Assembly: GCF_010731695.1 (NCBI RefSeq)
Contig: NZ_AP022586.1
Location: 4,154,001 to 4,218,000, forward strand
Length of the DNA stretch: 64,000 nt
Source: Mycolicibacterium litorale
GTDB lineage: Bacteria; Actinomycetota; Actinomycetes; Mycobacteriales; Mycobacteriaceae
Direction of reading: 5' to 3'
The notes under the pieces were generated by a model. The model saw only the letters and a program-made list of their open reading frames with translations, made no database searches and had not been told where the DNA came from. Below are positions 53,388 to 63,051 of the stretch, one piece after another. Every line of letters starts with the position of its first letter. Within the stretch, counting starts at the first letter, position 1. Made by a program: the position numbers and the translations under genes.

Positions 53388-53998
53388 CGGATCGGTTCCA
53401 GCCGCGAGATCATCAGCTTTCCGTCGACGTCGGAGACGTCCAGGCGCAGCGTCCAGCGCACCGTCTGCGGCTCCTGGTTGCCCGCGTTCTCGCTGATCGA
53501 CGTCGCCACCACCAGCACCGTGTCGGTGCGCTCGGCGAACGCGGACAGTTGCGGATCCGGCGGCGGCGCAGGCCGGGACCCGCCGTCCGGCCCCGGCGCC
53601 GGGTGGTGCAGCGATTCGATGGACACCGAGTCGATCTGACCGGTGGTGCGGGTCTGCAACCGCTGGACGAGTTGCCGGTACGGCTCGACCGCGGAGTCGA
53701 AGTCCGCGTTGAGTTCGCCGATGGTGTTCTCGTGCAGCCGCTGCATGCTGGCGTCGACGGTGTCCTTGTTCATGTTGACCAGCACGCCGGTCCAGTCGGC
53801 GGCGGCCTGCATCACTCGGGTCTGGTAGGCCCGCTCGTCGGAGTCCGCGCGGTGCCCCGACCAGATCAGGACGGCGAGCACGATGGCGGCCACCGAGAGC
53901 GCGGCCAGTACCGCGGAGGCGATACCGAAGCCGGTGAACACCCGCTCCCCGGTGGATTCCTCCGCGCCGACCTGCTCGTCGGTGAGCTCCTCGCGCAT
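53384..53998 (-). CDS. omamA: Mce-associated membrane protein OmamA
   Basis: 204 residues: cytoplasmic start, one membrane segment (about 20-46), and a VirB8-like outer domain ending RWTLRLDVSDVDGKLMISRLEPIR. Equivalent to Rv0199, which supports Mce1/Mce4 lipid import. The linker holds a Pro-rich stretch (PGPDGGSRPAPPPD). Divergent from zmp1 with a 40-base gap. Confidence 0.86.
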   Translation of the reverse strand: MREELTDEQVGAEESTGERVFTGFGIASAVLAALSVAAIVLAVLIWSGHRADSDERAYQTRVMQAAADWTGVLVNMNKDTVDASMQRLHENTIGELNADFDSAVEPYRQLVQRLQTRTTGQIDSVSIESLHHPAPGPDGGSRPAPPPDPQLSAFAERTDTVLVVATSISENAGNQEPQTVRWTLRLDVSDVDGKLMISRLEPIR

Positions 53999-54038
53999 GG
54001 CCGTGAGGGTACCGGTGCGCTTCTGGCAGCATGTTGGG

Positions 54039-56030
54039 GTGACGGTTGAAGCGATCAGATCAGGTATCGACCTGAGTTACCTCGACACCGATGCCCGCCC
54101 GCAGGACGACCTGTTCGGCCACGTCAACGGCCGCTGGTTGGCCGAGTACGAGATCCCGGCCGACCGCGCCGCCGACGGCGCGTTCCGCACCCTCTACGAC
54201 CGGGCCGAAGAACAGATCCGCGACCTCATCACCGAAGCCGCGGCGTCAGGCGCCGCCGACGGCACCGACGAGCAGCGCATCGGCGACCTGTACGCCAGCT
54301 TCCTCGACGAGGAGGCAGTCGCGCGCATCGGTGTGCAGCCGCTGCTCGACGAACTGGCGCTCGTCGACGCCGCCGACAGCCCCGACGCGCTCGCGGCGGT
54401 CCTGGGCGGCCTGCAGCGCACCGGCGTTGGCGGCGGCACCGCGGTGTACGTCGACACCGATTCCAAGAACTCGACCCGCTACCTGCTGCACTTCAGCCAG
54501 TCCGGGATCGGGTTGCCCGACGAATCGTATTTCCGTGACGAACAGCACGCCGAGATCCTGGCCGCCTACCCGCGCCACATCGCGGCGATGTTCGCGCTCG
54601 TCCATGGCGGCGAACACGCCGAGACCGCCGAGCGGATCGTCGCGCTGGAGCGCAAGCTGGCCGCCGCGCACTGGGATGTGGTGAAGCGCCGCGACGCCGA
54701 CCTGACCTACAACCTGCGCACGTTCGCCGACCTGCCGGACGAGGCGCCCGGCTTCGACTGGACCGGCTGGGTGGGCGCGCTGGGCGCCACCCCCGAATCG
54801 GTCGCCGAGGTCGTGGTGCGCCAACCCGACTACCTGACCGCGTTCGCCGAGGCGTGGGCGGGCGAGCCGCTGGAGGACTGGAAGAACTGGGTGCGCTGGC
54901 GACTGATCCACGCCCGCGCCTTCCTGCTGACCGACGAGTTGGTGGCCGAGGATTTCGCGTTCTACGGCCGCCTGCTGTCGGGCACCGAGCAGATCCGCGA
55001 CCGCTGGAAGCGCGGTGTCTCCGTCGTGGAGAACCTGATGGGCGAGGCGCTGGGCAAGCTGTACGTGCAGCGGCACTTCCCGCCGAACGCCAAGGCGCGG
55101 ATGGACGAACTGGTCGCGAACCTGCGCGAGGCCTACCGGGTGAGCATCAACCAGCTGGAGTGGATGACGCCGGAGACCCGCGAGAAGGCGCTGGCCAAGC
55201 TGGACAAGTTCACCCCGAAGATCGGCTATCCGGCGCGCTGGAAGGACTATTCGGAGCTGGTCGTCAAACGTGACGACCTGTACGGCAACTACCGCCGCGG
55301 CTACCAGTTGGCCTCCGACCGCGAGCTGCACAAGCTCGGTGGTCCCGTGGATCGCGACGAGTGGTTCATGACGCCGCAGACGGTCAACGCGTACTACAAC
55401 CCCGGCATGAACGAGATCGTCTTCCCCGCGGCGATCCTGCAGCCGCCGTTCTTCGACGCCGACGCCGACGACGCCGCCAACTACGGCGGGATCGGCGCGG
55501 TCATCGGCCACGAGATCGGCCACGGGTTCGACGATCAGGGCGCGAAGTACGACGGTGACGGCAACCTGGTGGACTGGTGGACCGACGCCGACCGCACCGA
55601 GTTCGGCGCGCGCACCAAGGCGCTGATCGAACAGTACGAGCAGTACACCCCGCGCGAGCTGGCCGACAGCGACGGCCACCACGACGCGCACGTCAATGGT
55701 GCTTTCACCGTGGGCGAGAACATCGGTGACCTCGGCGGGCTGTCGATCGCGCTGCTGGCCTACGAGCTGTCGCTCAAGGGGCAGCCGGCGCCGGTGATCG
55801 ACGGACTGACCGGCGTGCAGCGGGTGTTCTTCGGCTGGGCGCAGGTGTGGCGGACGAAATACCGTTCGGCCGAGGCGATCCGACGACTGGCCACCGATCC
55901 GCACTCGCCGCCGGAGTTCCGCTGCAACGGCGTGATCCGCAACATCGACGCGTTCTACGAGGCGTTCGAGGTCAGCGAGTCCGATGCGCTGTACCTGGAA
56001 CCGCAACGGCGCGTGCGCATCTGGAACTAG
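54039..56030 (+). CDS. zmp1: Zinc metalloprotease Zmp1 (M13/neprilysin family)
   Basis: 663 residues, identical in length to M. tuberculosis Zmp1. Seen: zinc motif HEIGH (about 491) in GAVIGHEIGHGFDDQG, third ligand in GENIGDLGGL, substrate motif NAYYNPGMNEI, and a terminal RVRIW. GTG 54039 is chosen to match the family start; the open frame runs further up into omamA. No signal peptide is seen, as in the M. tuberculosis enzyme. Confidence 0.95.
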   Translation: MTVEAIRSGIDLSYLDTDARPQDDLFGHVNGRWLAEYEIPADRAADGAFRTLYDRAEEQIRDLITEAAASGAADGTDEQRIGDLYASFLDEEAVARIGVQPLLDELALVDAADSPDALAAVLGGLQRTGVGGGTAVYVDTDSKNSTRYLLHFSQSGIGLPDESYFRDEQHAEILAAYPRHIAAMFALVHGGEHAETAERIVALERKLAAAHWDVVKRRDADLTYNLRTFADLPDEAPGFDWTGWVGALGATPESVAEVVVRQPDYLTAFAEAWAGEPLEDWKNWVRWRLIHARAFLLTDELVAEDFAFYGRLLSGTEQIRDRWKRGVSVVENLMGEALGKLYVQRHFPPNAKARMDELVANLREAYRVSINQLEWMTPETREKALAKLDKFTPKIGYPARWKDYSELVVKRDDLYGNYRRGYQLASDRELHKLGGPVDRDEWFMTPQTVNAYYNPGMNEIVFPAAILQPPFFDADADDAANYGGIGAVIGHEIGHGFDDQGAKYDGDGNLVDWWTDADRTEFGARTKALIEQYEQYTPRELADSDGHHDAHVNGAFTVGENIGDLGGLSIALLAYELSLKGQPAPVIDGLTGVQRVFFGWAQVWRTKYRSAEAIRRLATDPHSPPEFRCNGVIRNIDAFYEAFEVSESDALYLEPQRRVRIWN

Positions 56031-56035
56031 GGACG

Positions 56036-56446
56036 TCAGCGGGTGAACGGCCGCAGCGCCAGCACGTAGCCGGCGAGCAGGGCCAGCGGCGCCGCCAGCG
56101 GTAGCCAGGCGACGTCGACCGGCACCACCACCGCCGCGGTCGCGGCCAAGGCGAACGCGACGGCGCCGACCATCGTCGGCGGCGTGGCGCGACCCTCACC
56201 GTGCCGCAGCACCAGGTACGCCGCGGCGGCCAGCCCGGCCAGGGCGGTCGCCATCGGCGCGTCGGCGTCGAGTACGGCCGTGCCCACCGTGAGCAGGACC
56301 GCGACGGTCGCCGCCGGGCGCCACCACACCGACACCCCGACCGCGGTCAGCGCCGCCACCGCGGCCAGCAGGGCGGGCCCGTCGGCGCGGTAGCCCACCG
56401 CCGCGACCATCAGTACCCCGAAAACCGTGGGCGCCAACGCCTTCAC
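56036..56446 (-). CDS. Small membrane protein, last gene of the MoxR operon
   Basis: 136 residues, nearly all hydrophobic, with about five membrane segments in Ala/Val/Leu. No family recognised. GTG 56446 overlaps the DUF58 stop (GTGA), which is what supports it as a gene. Convergent with zmp1 with a 5-base gap. Confidence 0.7.
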   Translation of the reverse strand: MKALAPTVFGVLMVAAVGYRADGPALLAAVAALTAVGVSVWWRPAATVAVLLTVGTAVLDADAPMATALAGLAAAAYLVLRHGEGRATPPTMVGAVAFALAATAAVVVPVDVAWLPLAAPLALLAGYVLALRPFTR

Positions 56447-57672
56447 CGTCGCACCCCGCCCCGGCGGGCCGGGGCCAGCGCCATCGCCTGGTCGAGGGTG
56501 ACGTCGCTGGGCCAGGACACCACGTCCACCCCGATCGTCCCCATGTCGCGGTACATGAACGAACGCTGCAACGCCCACATCCGGTCGACGAGTGGATCGC
56601 GCTCCCCGGCCAGTGGGCTGCCCTCGAGGACGTCGACGGCGATGACGGTGTGCCCGCGCTTGCGGAGGTCGATCAGCGACAGCGCGAACTCCGTCTCCAG
56701 CAGCGTGGAGAACGCGACGACGATCGCGCCCGGCGGCACCGCCGCGTACGGTGCGAGAGTGCCTGTGCTCGAATCGGATTCGACCGCGGCGAGCAGCACG
56801 TCGAGGATGCGGTAGAACTGCCGCTGGCCGATGTCGGCGGCCAGCCACCGGGTGCGGCGGCTGCCCAGCGTCACCAGCCCGGCCCGGTCGCCGTAGCGCA
56901 ACGCGCTCTGCACCACCTGCACCGCACCGCGGGCGATCCGCTCGGTCGCCGCGGTGGCCGGACCGGGTGGCTGGGCATAGGTGTCGGCGAGGACGACGAC
57001 GTCGGCGGACCGGTCGGTCAACCGCTGCGTGACGTGCAGGCTGCGGCGCCGCGCGCTGACGGGCCAGTTCACCGTGCGGAGTTGGTCACCGGGTACGTAG
57101 CCGCGGATGTCGGCGTATTCGACGCCGGGACCGAGGTGGCGGGTGAGGTGGGTGCCCAGCCGGTCGAGCAGGTCGGTGCGCGGGACCGTCACCGATTGCG
57201 GTGGCGCCAGCGGGAACACGCACACGTGCGCGGCGTCGACCGATCCCGACCCCTCCAGCAGTCCACCCCTGCCGGTCACCCGGACCTGCGCGCGGATCGG
57301 ATAGCGGCCCCACCGCGCCGCGGTCAGCGTCACCGCCAGGCGCGCCCCGTCGGCGGCGGTGTCGAGCGCCGCCCCGTCGACGGTGGACGCAGTCAGCGTG
57401 ACGTCGCTGCCGTCGTCGGCCACCGCCCACAGGTGCACCGTCGTCGGTTCGGTCTCGAAGCACCGCTGCAGCGGCGAACTGCTGTCCACCCGGATGCCGG
57501 GTGGCCGGGGCTGCCAGCCGATCGAGCACAGCACGCCCAGCAGCGGCGCCACGAACGCCACCAGCTCCCACCGCCTGGTGAACAACGCGATCGCCAGCGT
57601 CACCGCCGCGCAGGTGGCGAGCGAACGGGTCAACGGAGATGCCCGCCAATGCAATTCGACGGGCTGGCTCAC
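56443..57672 (-). CDS. DUF58 (vWA-like) protein
   Basis: 409 residues: two membrane segments (about 15-50), beta-rich middle, DUF58 core GPGVEYADIRGYVPGDQLRTVNWPVSARRRSLHVTQ (about 185-220), and VVVLADTY acidic strand of a vWA-like fold. Partner of MoxR ATPases. GTG 57672 overlaps the MoxR stop. Function in envelope or protein assembly is inferred from family. Confidence 0.87.
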   Translation of the reverse strand: MSQPVELHWRASPLTRSLATCAAVTLAIALFTRRWELVAFVAPLLGVLCSIGWQPRPPGIRVDSSSPLQRCFETEPTTVHLWAVADDGSDVTLTASTVDGAALDTAADGARLAVTLTAARWGRYPIRAQVRVTGRGGLLEGSGSVDAAHVCVFPLAPPQSVTVPRTDLLDRLGTHLTRHLGPGVEYADIRGYVPGDQLRTVNWPVSARRRSLHVTQRLTDRSADVVVLADTYAQPPGPATAATERIARGAVQVVQSALRYGDRAGLVTLGSRRTRWLAADIGQRQFYRILDVLLAAVESDSSTGTLAPYAAVPPGAIVVAFSTLLETEFALSLIDLRKRGHTVIAVDVLEGSPLAGERDPLVDRMWALQRSFMYRDMGTIGVDVVSWPSDVTLDQAMALAPARRGGVRR

Positions 57673-58634
57673 TGGGCGCTTCCCGTCCGTGGCACCGGCA
57701 GCCGGCGCAGCAGTTCCTCGACCACGTCGGCGCCCTGCACCTTGCGCACCCACATCTCCGGCCGCAGGCTGATGCGGTGGGCCAGCACCGGGACGGCCAG
57801 CGATTTGACGTCTTCGGGGATCACGTAGTCCCGTCCCGCCAGCAGCGCCCTGGCGCGGGCGAGCTGGACCAGGTCGAGTTCGGCGCGCGGACTGGCCCCG
57901 ACCGCGATCTGCGGATGCTGACGCGACGCCGTCGCCAACGACACCACGTACTGCAGGACGTCCTCGTGCACGGTCACCTGCTCGACGGACTCCTGCATGG
58001 CCAGCAGCTCAGCTCCGTCGACGACGCGCTGCACCGTCGGCTCCGCCGAACCGCGTTCGAGCCGGCGCCGCAACATCGTCACCTCGTCCGGTCCCGACAG
58101 GTAGCGCAGCTCGAGCCGCACGGCGAACCGGTCGAGTTGCGCCTCGGGCAGCGGGTAGGTGCCCTCGTATTCGATCGGGTTGTCGGTGGCCAGCACCAGG
58201 AAGGGTGCGGGCAGCGGGTGGGTGACGCCGTCGATGCTGACCTGCCGCTCGGCCATCGCCTCCAGCAGCGCGGCCTGGGTCTTCGGCGGTGTCCGGTTGA
58301 TCTCGTCGGCGAGCAGCAGGTTGGTGAAGATCGGCCCCTGCCGGAATTCGAAACGGCCGGAGTGCATGTCGTAGATGGTCGAGCCGAGCAGATCGGCGGG
58401 CAGCAGATCCGGTGTGAACTGCACACGGGTGAACTGCAATCCGAGTGCGGCGGCGAAGGACCGCGCGATCAGCGTCTTGCCGAGGCCGGGCAGGTCCTCG
58501 ATCAGGATGTGGCCGCGGGCCAGCACGGCGGTCAGGATGAGCGTGAGGGCGCGGCGTTTGCCGACCACCACCGATCCGATCGCGTCGAGCACCGCCTCGC
58601 AGTGCGCGGTCGTCGTCGCCGCCGGCATGTTCAT
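57669..58634 (-). CDS. MoxR-family AAA+ ATPase
   Basis: 321 residues. Seen: Walker A EDLPGLGKTLIA (about 48), Walker B LLADEINR (about 115), sensor 1 region ATDNPIEYEGTYPLPEAQLDRF. Chaperone-like ATPase that works with DUF58/vWA proteins. ATG 58634 has GGGGGG just upstream; GTG 58649 would give a GTGA overlap with the upstream gene as elsewhere in this operon and is possible. Confidence 0.9.
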   Translation of the reverse strand: MNMPAATTTAHCEAVLDAIGSVVVGKRRALTLILTAVLARGHILIEDLPGLGKTLIARSFAAALGLQFTRVQFTPDLLPADLLGSTIYDMHSGRFEFRQGPIFTNLLLADEINRTPPKTQAALLEAMAERQVSIDGVTHPLPAPFLVLATDNPIEYEGTYPLPEAQLDRFAVRLELRYLSGPDEVTMLRRRLERGSAEPTVQRVVDGAELLAMQESVEQVTVHEDVLQYVVSLATASRQHPQIAVGASPRAELDLVQLARARALLAGRDYVIPEDVKSLAVPVLAHRISLRPEMWVRKVQGADVVEELLRRLPVPRTGSAQ

Positions 58635-58645
58635 CCTGCCCCCCG

Positions 58646-59131
58646 TCACACCCGTTCCAGTCGCCGCAAGATCTCGTCGAGCGCCGCCCGACCGGGCCCC
58701 GGTTCGTCCGCACCGGTGCGCGAGACGTTCTCCGGATCCACCCACTGCCACAGTTGCGGTCCGAACAACATTCGGCCGGTCGCGTCGAACGCCTTGGGAT
58801 CGCGGGCTTTTCGCTGTCCGGTGGCGAGTTCGAACTGGCGCGCCAGCATCGGGCGCAGCCGCCGGTCCCAGTCGGATCGGGTGGATTCCGACCAGCCGAT
58901 CTGCGTTTCCGTCCGGTCCACCCAGCGGCGCAGCGCCGCCGCCCGCTCGTCGGCCTCGGTCGCGGCCTCCGGCGGCCTGGTGTCGCCGACCAGTCCCCAG
59001 CGCACCGCGATCAGCGCGCCGGCCAGGACCACCGCGGACACCGTCAGCACGTCGTCGCGGTCGAGCCGCAACACCGCGTAGAGCTCCACCCCGATGAGCA
59101 GGATGAGCGCGAGGGCGACGGGGCGGGTCAC
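58646..59131 (-). CDS. Membrane-anchored protein of the MoxR operon
   Basis: 161 residues: two hydrophobic segments (about 5-47), then a soluble charged part with WVDRTETQIGWSESTRSDWDRRLRPML. Found between DUF4129 and MoxR genes in Actinobacteria; no named family that I recognise. GTG 59131 overlaps the previous stop (GTGA). Confidence 0.78.
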   Translation of the reverse strand: MTRPVALALILLIGVELYAVLRLDRDDVLTVSAVVLAGALIAVRWGLVGDTRPPEAATEADERAAALRRWVDRTETQIGWSESTRSDWDRRLRPMLARQFELATGQRKARDPKAFDATGRMLFGPQLWQWVDPENVSRTGADEPGPGRAALDEILRRLERV

Positions 59132-60075
59132 GCCGCGTCCTGGAGTTCGCGCAGCACGAGTTGCAGCACCCGCACCGCGGCCTCACGGTGTTCCTCGCCC
59201 ATCACGTGCGAGCTGAAGCGGGCCTCCTCGAACAGGTCGACGAGTTCCGTCGCGTTGTCGCCGCGCAGCAGCTTCCGGTCGACCGCGCGGGCCAGCACCT
59301 CTGTCGGGGTGTCGGAGTCGAGCGGCATCGCGCCGGGTGACCTGCCCAGTTCGCGCTCCATCGCCGCGTAACAGGCGATGATCGCCTCGCGCGGTTCGCG
59401 GCTGAGGTCACCGATCGCGACCAGCCCGCGCTCGGCGGCGCGCGCCAGCGTCTGGGTGCGGCTCACCGGCGCCGCCCCGCTGTCGGCGACGACGGCCGCG
59501 GCCGCCACCGGACGGCGGCGTTGGCTGCGGCCGACCATCGCGCCGGCCACCGACAGCACGACGAACACCGCCGCAGCCCAGCCGAGGTAGGTCAGGGCGG
59601 CGCCGGACGAGGGCGGCTCTGCTTCCGCGGGCGGGGGTAGCGGATCATCGGTGGGGGCGGTGGGTCCTGGGCTCGGCTCGGGCGCCTCGGGTTGGTCGAC
59701 GGCGCCGTCGAGCCAGCCGCTGACCCGCATCAAGGCCAGCACCACCAGCAGCCACAGCACCAGCGCGACGGCCACCAGGAGCACCATGCGCCAGGTCCAG
59801 CGTGTTCGGCCGCCGGCGCGGTCGCGCGGCAGGTCGCCGACGGTGTCCGGGCGCACCACGCGACTGCGGGACTGGCTGATCACCGATATGGCGATGACGG
59901 CCATCGACAGCGCGAGCATCACCACGACCGCGACGAGCGGGCCCGCCCCGGGCTCAGCAGGTTCCTCGGGCGGGGGTTCGGCGCCGGGCAGGTGGCCCCG
60001 CAGCGCGACCCCGGCCAGCAGGATCAGCACGATCACCGCGACCGTGCGTGCTGTCGCCTTGTCGGCACCGGGCAT
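59128..60075 (-). CDS. DUF4129 membrane protein
   Basis: 315 residues: three membrane segments (about 10-27, 47-66, 98-117) and a fourth (about 165-185), Pro-rich linkers, and a C-terminal DUF4129 domain (EAIIACYAAMERELGRSPGAMPLDSDTPTEVLARA; FEEARFSSHVMGEEHREAA). First gene of the five-gene operon. DUF4129 domains usually accompany transglutaminase-like/MoxR modules; the transglutaminase gene itself is absent here. Confidence 0.85.
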   Translation of the reverse strand: MPGADKATARTVAVIVLILLAGVALRGHLPGAEPPPEEPAEPGAGPLVAVVVMLALSMAVIAISVISQSRSRVVRPDTVGDLPRDRAGGRTRWTWRMVLLVAVALVLWLLVVLALMRVSGWLDGAVDQPEAPEPSPGPTAPTDDPLPPPAEAEPPSSGAALTYLGWAAAVFVVLSVAGAMVGRSQRRRPVAAAAVVADSGAAPVSRTQTLARAAERGLVAIGDLSREPREAIIACYAAMERELGRSPGAMPLDSDTPTEVLARAVDRKLLRGDNATELVDLFEEARFSSHVMGEEHREAAVRVLQLVLRELQDAA

Positions 60076-60173
60076 CGGCTAACCCTCGGCAGGTCACCGG
60101 CCACCGGTGCGGCGGCCGGCCGCCCTCATCGTGACACGGGCTGCCGGACGCGCGACGCCGAACGAGCGTCAGG

Positions 60174-61151
60174 TCAGAACATCTGCCAATCGGAGGCGCC
60201 GTCGGGCTGGTTGTAGATGCCGGTCGAGTTCTTGATCACGACCGGATCGCCGCTGCCGAAGTTGTCGTAGAACCACTGGGCGTCCTCCGGGGCGAGGTTG
60301 ATGCACCCGTGGCTGACGTTGCTGTTGCCCTGCGCACCCACCGACCAGGGCGCGCTGTGCACGAAGACGCCGCTGTTGTCGATGCGGACGGCGTCCTGGA
60401 CCTTGAGCTTGTAGCCCTCTTCGTCGTCGACCGGCACACCGTAGGTGGACGAGTCCATCACGATGTCCTCGAACTTCTCCAGCACGTAGTAGGTGCCGTT
60501 CTTGGTGTCGTAGCCCTTTTTGCCCAGCGACACCGGGAAGGTCTTCACCACCTCCCCGTCGCGCACGATCTCCATCTGCTTGCTGGCGTTGTCCACCGTC
60601 GCGACGAGCTGTTCCGGCACGGTGAAGCTGGACTTGGTGCCGGAGGCGTCGATGTTCACCACCGTGCCCGCCGGCCAGAAGTCCTGCGGCCGCCAGCGCA
60701 CCTGGGTGTCGCTGGTCCAGTAGAAGCGGCCCGGCACCGGCGGGTTCGACGAGATGTGGATGGCCTGCTCGGCCATCGCCCGGTTCCCGATGGGTCGCTG
60801 GAAGTTGATGTAGATCGGCTTCGCCGCGCCCACCTTGGATCCGTTGACCGGGTTGAAGGTCGGCGGCGCGAACACCGGCTGCCCGACGTACGGCGTCGGG
60901 TTCTGCCCGGCCGGAGTGCCCTCGGGGATCGGCAGCGGCTGCGCGGTCGGCGCGAACGGGTCCGGGGCGGCGGGCGCCGGGAACGCGAACGGATTGGCCG
61001 GCGGTGGCGGCGGCGCGAACGGATCCACCGGTGGTGGCGGTGGTGGGGGCGCGGGTTGGGCGAGCGCCGTCGGGGCGCCGAACGCCAGGCCTCCCACGAG
61101 TCCGGCCGCGAAGATCGCGGTGGTCAGCTTCCGCACTGTTCGCTGCGGCAT
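60174..61151 (-). CDS. L,D-transpeptidase (YkuD domain)
   Basis: 325 residues: signal peptide (about 1-31), a Pro/Ala-rich spacer (about 32-85), an Ig-like domain (about 100-180), then the YkuD domain with SHGCIN (about 295) holding the catalytic Cys, preceded by [15 protein letters not shown]. Makes 3-3 cross-links in peptidoglycan. Equivalent by position to Rv0192. ATG 61151 has GGAGG 6 bases upstream; longer in-frame starts are not plausible because the signal peptide begins here. Confidence 0.92.
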   Translation of the reverse strand: MPQRTVRKLTTAIFAAGLVGGLAFGAPTALAQPAPPPPPPPVDPFAPPPPPANPFAFPAPAAPDPFAPTAQPLPIPEGTPAGQNPTPYVGQPVFAPPTFNPVNGSKVGAAKPIYINFQRPIGNRAMAEQAIHISSNPPVPGRFYWTSDTQVRWRPQDFWPAGTVVNIDASGTKSSFTVPEQLVATVDNASKQMEIVRDGEVVKTFPVSLGKKGYDTKNGTYYVLEKFEDIVMDSSTYGVPVDDEEGYKLKVQDAVRIDNSGVFVHSAPWSVGAQGNSNVSHGCINLAPEDAQWFYDNFGSGDPVVIKNSTGIYNQPDGASDWQMF

Positions 61152-61231
61152 GCGATACCTCCAGTCACTGATCAAGGTCCAGTGTCGCACAAGACGCCGA
61201 GCACCCACCCGCACACGGCTCACCCGCACCT

Positions 61232-61744
61232 TCACCGGGCGACGGCCGCCACGGCGATCTCCCAGCGCCACACGGGCCCGTCGTCGGGGTCTTCGATCTC
61301 GGCGACCCGCGTGAAGCCGAGCCGGCGCAACACCCCGGTTGAGGGGTTCTCGTGCGCGAGGGTGTGGGCGATGACCGTGGTCAGCCCGCCCGATGCGGAC
61401 ACCGCCTTGTCGATCATCGCCCGCGCGGCGGCGGTGGCCAGGCCGCGCTCGCGGAACTCCGGGGCGATCTCGTAGCCGATCTCCACCACGCCGTTGCGCG
61501 GCGGCCCGACGAAGCCGCCGGAACCGACCAGCAGCGCTCCCCCGTCGGCGAGGAAGAAGTGCATCCACCAGTCCGCCTGGTGCGGATGTTCGGTCAGCTT
61601 CTCGATCGTGAACTCGATGGACTCCGGGAACTCCGGCCAGCCGTCGGGCACGGCAGCTCCGAGCAGTTCACCGAAGGCGGCCCGGTCGCTGCGCAAGGTG
61701 GTGAGGTGCTCGAGGGTGGCGGGCAGCACGACGACGTCGGTCAC
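61232..61744 (-). CDS. GNAT-family acetyltransferase
   Basis: 170 residues. Seen: [23 protein letters not shown], the acetyl-CoA-binding R/Q-x-x-G-x-A motif, and [17 protein letters not shown]. Close to RimJ/RimL-like N-acetyltransferases. GTG 61744 start. Substrate unknown. Confidence 0.86.
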   Translation of the reverse strand: MTDVVVLPATLEHLTTLRSDRAAFGELLGAAVPDGWPEFPESIEFTIEKLTEHPHQADWWMHFFLADGGALLVGSGGFVGPPRNGVVEIGYEIAPEFRERGLATAAARAMIDKAVSASGGLTTVIAHTLAHENPSTGVLRRLGFTRVAEIEDPDDGPVWRWEIAVAAVAR

Positions 61745-61766
61745 GGTCGCAGTGTGTCAGGCTGGC

Positions 61767-62096
61767 GTGGTGATTGCGGCATTCAGCATCAGCCCGTCGG
61801 GCGGCGACGAGACCGGCGGTGTGCGCGAGGCCGTTGCGGCGGCGATCCGCGTGGTGCGCGCGTCCGGCCTGCCGAACGAGACCAACGCGATGTTCACCAA
61901 CATCGAAGGCGAGTGGGATGAGGTGATGGCCGTCGTCAAGCAGGCCGTCGACGCGGTGGCCGCGGTGTCCCCTCGGGTGAGCCTGGTGCTCAAGGCCGAC
62001 ATCCGGCCCGGTTTCACCGGTCAGCTGACCGCGAAGGTCGAGCGGCTCGAAGAGGAACTCGCCTCAGGAGCGGACCAACCGGGCGATCGCCGCTGA
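61767..62096 (+). CDS. Thiamine-binding (MTH1187/YkoF-type) protein
   Basis: 109 residues of the small alpha/beta fold. Seen: [28 protein letters not shown] and [21 protein letters not shown], with the usual EGEWDEVM segment. Starts at GTG 61767 or 61770. Its 3' end overlaps the convergent ricR by 33 bases (62064-62096). Binding of thiamine or its precursor is known for relatives. Confidence 0.83.
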   Translation: MVIAAFSISPSGGDETGGVREAVAAAIRVVRASGLPNETNAMFTNIEGEWDEVMAVVKQAVDAVAAVSPRVSLVLKADIRPGFTGQLTAKVERLEEELASGADQPGDRR

Positions 62097-62387
62097 CGCC
62101 TCGGCGAGTTTGGCGTCGGCCTGCTCACCGCCTTCGGCGACGGCCTGGCTCACACAGTGGCCGAGGTGTTCGTCGAGGAGACCGAGCGCTACGGACTGCA
62201 GCGCACTGTTCACCGCGCTGATCTGGGTGAGCACGTCGATGCAGTACTTGTCGTCCTCGATCATCTTGGCGATGCCGCGGACCTGGCCCTCGATCCGGCG
62301 CAGCCGTTTGGCGTAGTTCTCCTTCTGCGCCGAATAGCCGTGCGTCGCAGTGCTTTCGGGGATGCCTTCGGGACTCGTTATGGACAT
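62064..62387 (-). CDS. ricR: Copper-sensing repressor RicR (CsoR family)
   Basis: 107 residues, all-helical. Seen: the Cu(I) ligands C49, H74 and C78 in YCIDVLTQ and DEHLGHC, and [12 protein letters not shown] helix 1. Equivalent to Rv0190, which controls the copper-protection regulon. Co-transcribed with the DUF305 gene (2-base gap) and therefore under the operator at 63025-63041. Confidence 0.92.
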   Translation of the reverse strand: MSITSPEGIPESTATHGYSAQKENYAKRLRRIEGQVRGIAKMIEDDKYCIDVLTQISAVNSALQSVALGLLDEHLGHCVSQAVAEGGEQADAKLAEASAAIARLVRS

Positions 62388-62389
62388 CG

Positions 62390-63007
62390 CTAACCCTCCA
62401 GCATCTGCTTCATCTGGGCGATCTCCGCCTCCTGGGCCTTGATGATCTCCTCGGCGAGCGCCTTGGCCTCCGGGTTGGCGCCGTTGGCGATCTCGGCCTT
62501 GGCCATCTCCACCGCACCCTGGTGGTGGCTGATCATCGATTCCAGCCACAGTGTGTCGAATTCGCGGCCACTGAGCGACTCGAGACGCTGCATGGTGGCG
62601 TCGTCGACCATGCCGGGCATCGCCATGCCGTGGCCGCTGTGGTCCATGCCCGACCCGGGGTCCTGCCCCCAGCTGCGCAGCATCGCGGACATCTTCTCCA
62701 TCTCGGGACCCTGAGCGGCGGCGATTCCCGAGGCCAGTTCCAGCAGCGCCGGATCGCTCGAGCGGTCGCGCGCCAGGTCGACCAATTCGAGCGCCTGCTG
62801 GTGGTGCGGCGTCATGTCGCGCGCGAAGGTGATGTCGTCGGCGTTGTGCGGCGCCTGCGCATCGCCGGCGTCACCGCCCGCGTTCTCGCTGTGGGTGTGA
62901 TCGGTGTGGCCGTCGCTCTGCTGTTCGGTGCTGGTACAGGAGGACAGGAACAATGCCGCGAGAAGCGCGGCGAACAGGGCGAGCGGCCGGAGGGTGCGTG
63001 CAGTCAT
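62390..63007 (-). CDS. DUF305 lipoprotein, copper-related
   Basis: 205 residues: lipobox LFLSSC (C24), His-rich start (HTDHTH), two DUF305 repeats with PHHQQALELVDLA and SHHQGAVEMAKAE, and a Met/His stretch MDHSGHGMAMPGM suited to Cu(I). Outer-face lipoprotein that probably binds copper. First gene of an operon with ricR. ATG 63007 is 6 bases after -10 TACGCT. Confidence 0.87.
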   Translation of the reverse strand: MTARTLRPLALFAALLAALFLSSCTSTEQQSDGHTDHTHSENAGGDAGDAQAPHNADDITFARDMTPHHQQALELVDLARDRSSDPALLELASGIAAAQGPEMEKMSAMLRSWGQDPGSGMDHSGHGMAMPGMVDDATMQRLESLSGREFDTLWLESMISHHQGAVEMAKAEIANGANPEAKALAEEIIKAQEAEIAQMKQMLEG

Positions 63008-63013
63008 GGCACT

Positions 63014-63041
63014 AGCGTACCCGCATACCCCAAGGGGGTAT
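63014..63041 (-). promoter_or_regulatory. Promoter and RicR/CsoR-type operator of the DUF305-ricR operon
   Basis: ATACCCC-AAG-GGGGTAT (63025-63041) is a perfect 7-base-arm dyad with the G/C-rich core typical of CsoR-type sites. -10 TACGCT (63019-63014) lies directly downstream and 6 bases before ATG 63007. The operator sits upstream of the -10, so RicR without copper would block it. Confidence 0.75.
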
Positions 63042-63051
63042 GAGAATAGGT

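Noticed and set aside
52698..54032. Single long minus-strand gene covering both omam genes
   Set aside because: The first part of that frame is low-complexity Arg/Gly/His; two genes with membrane segments, the expected lengths and an ATGA overlap explain the region better.
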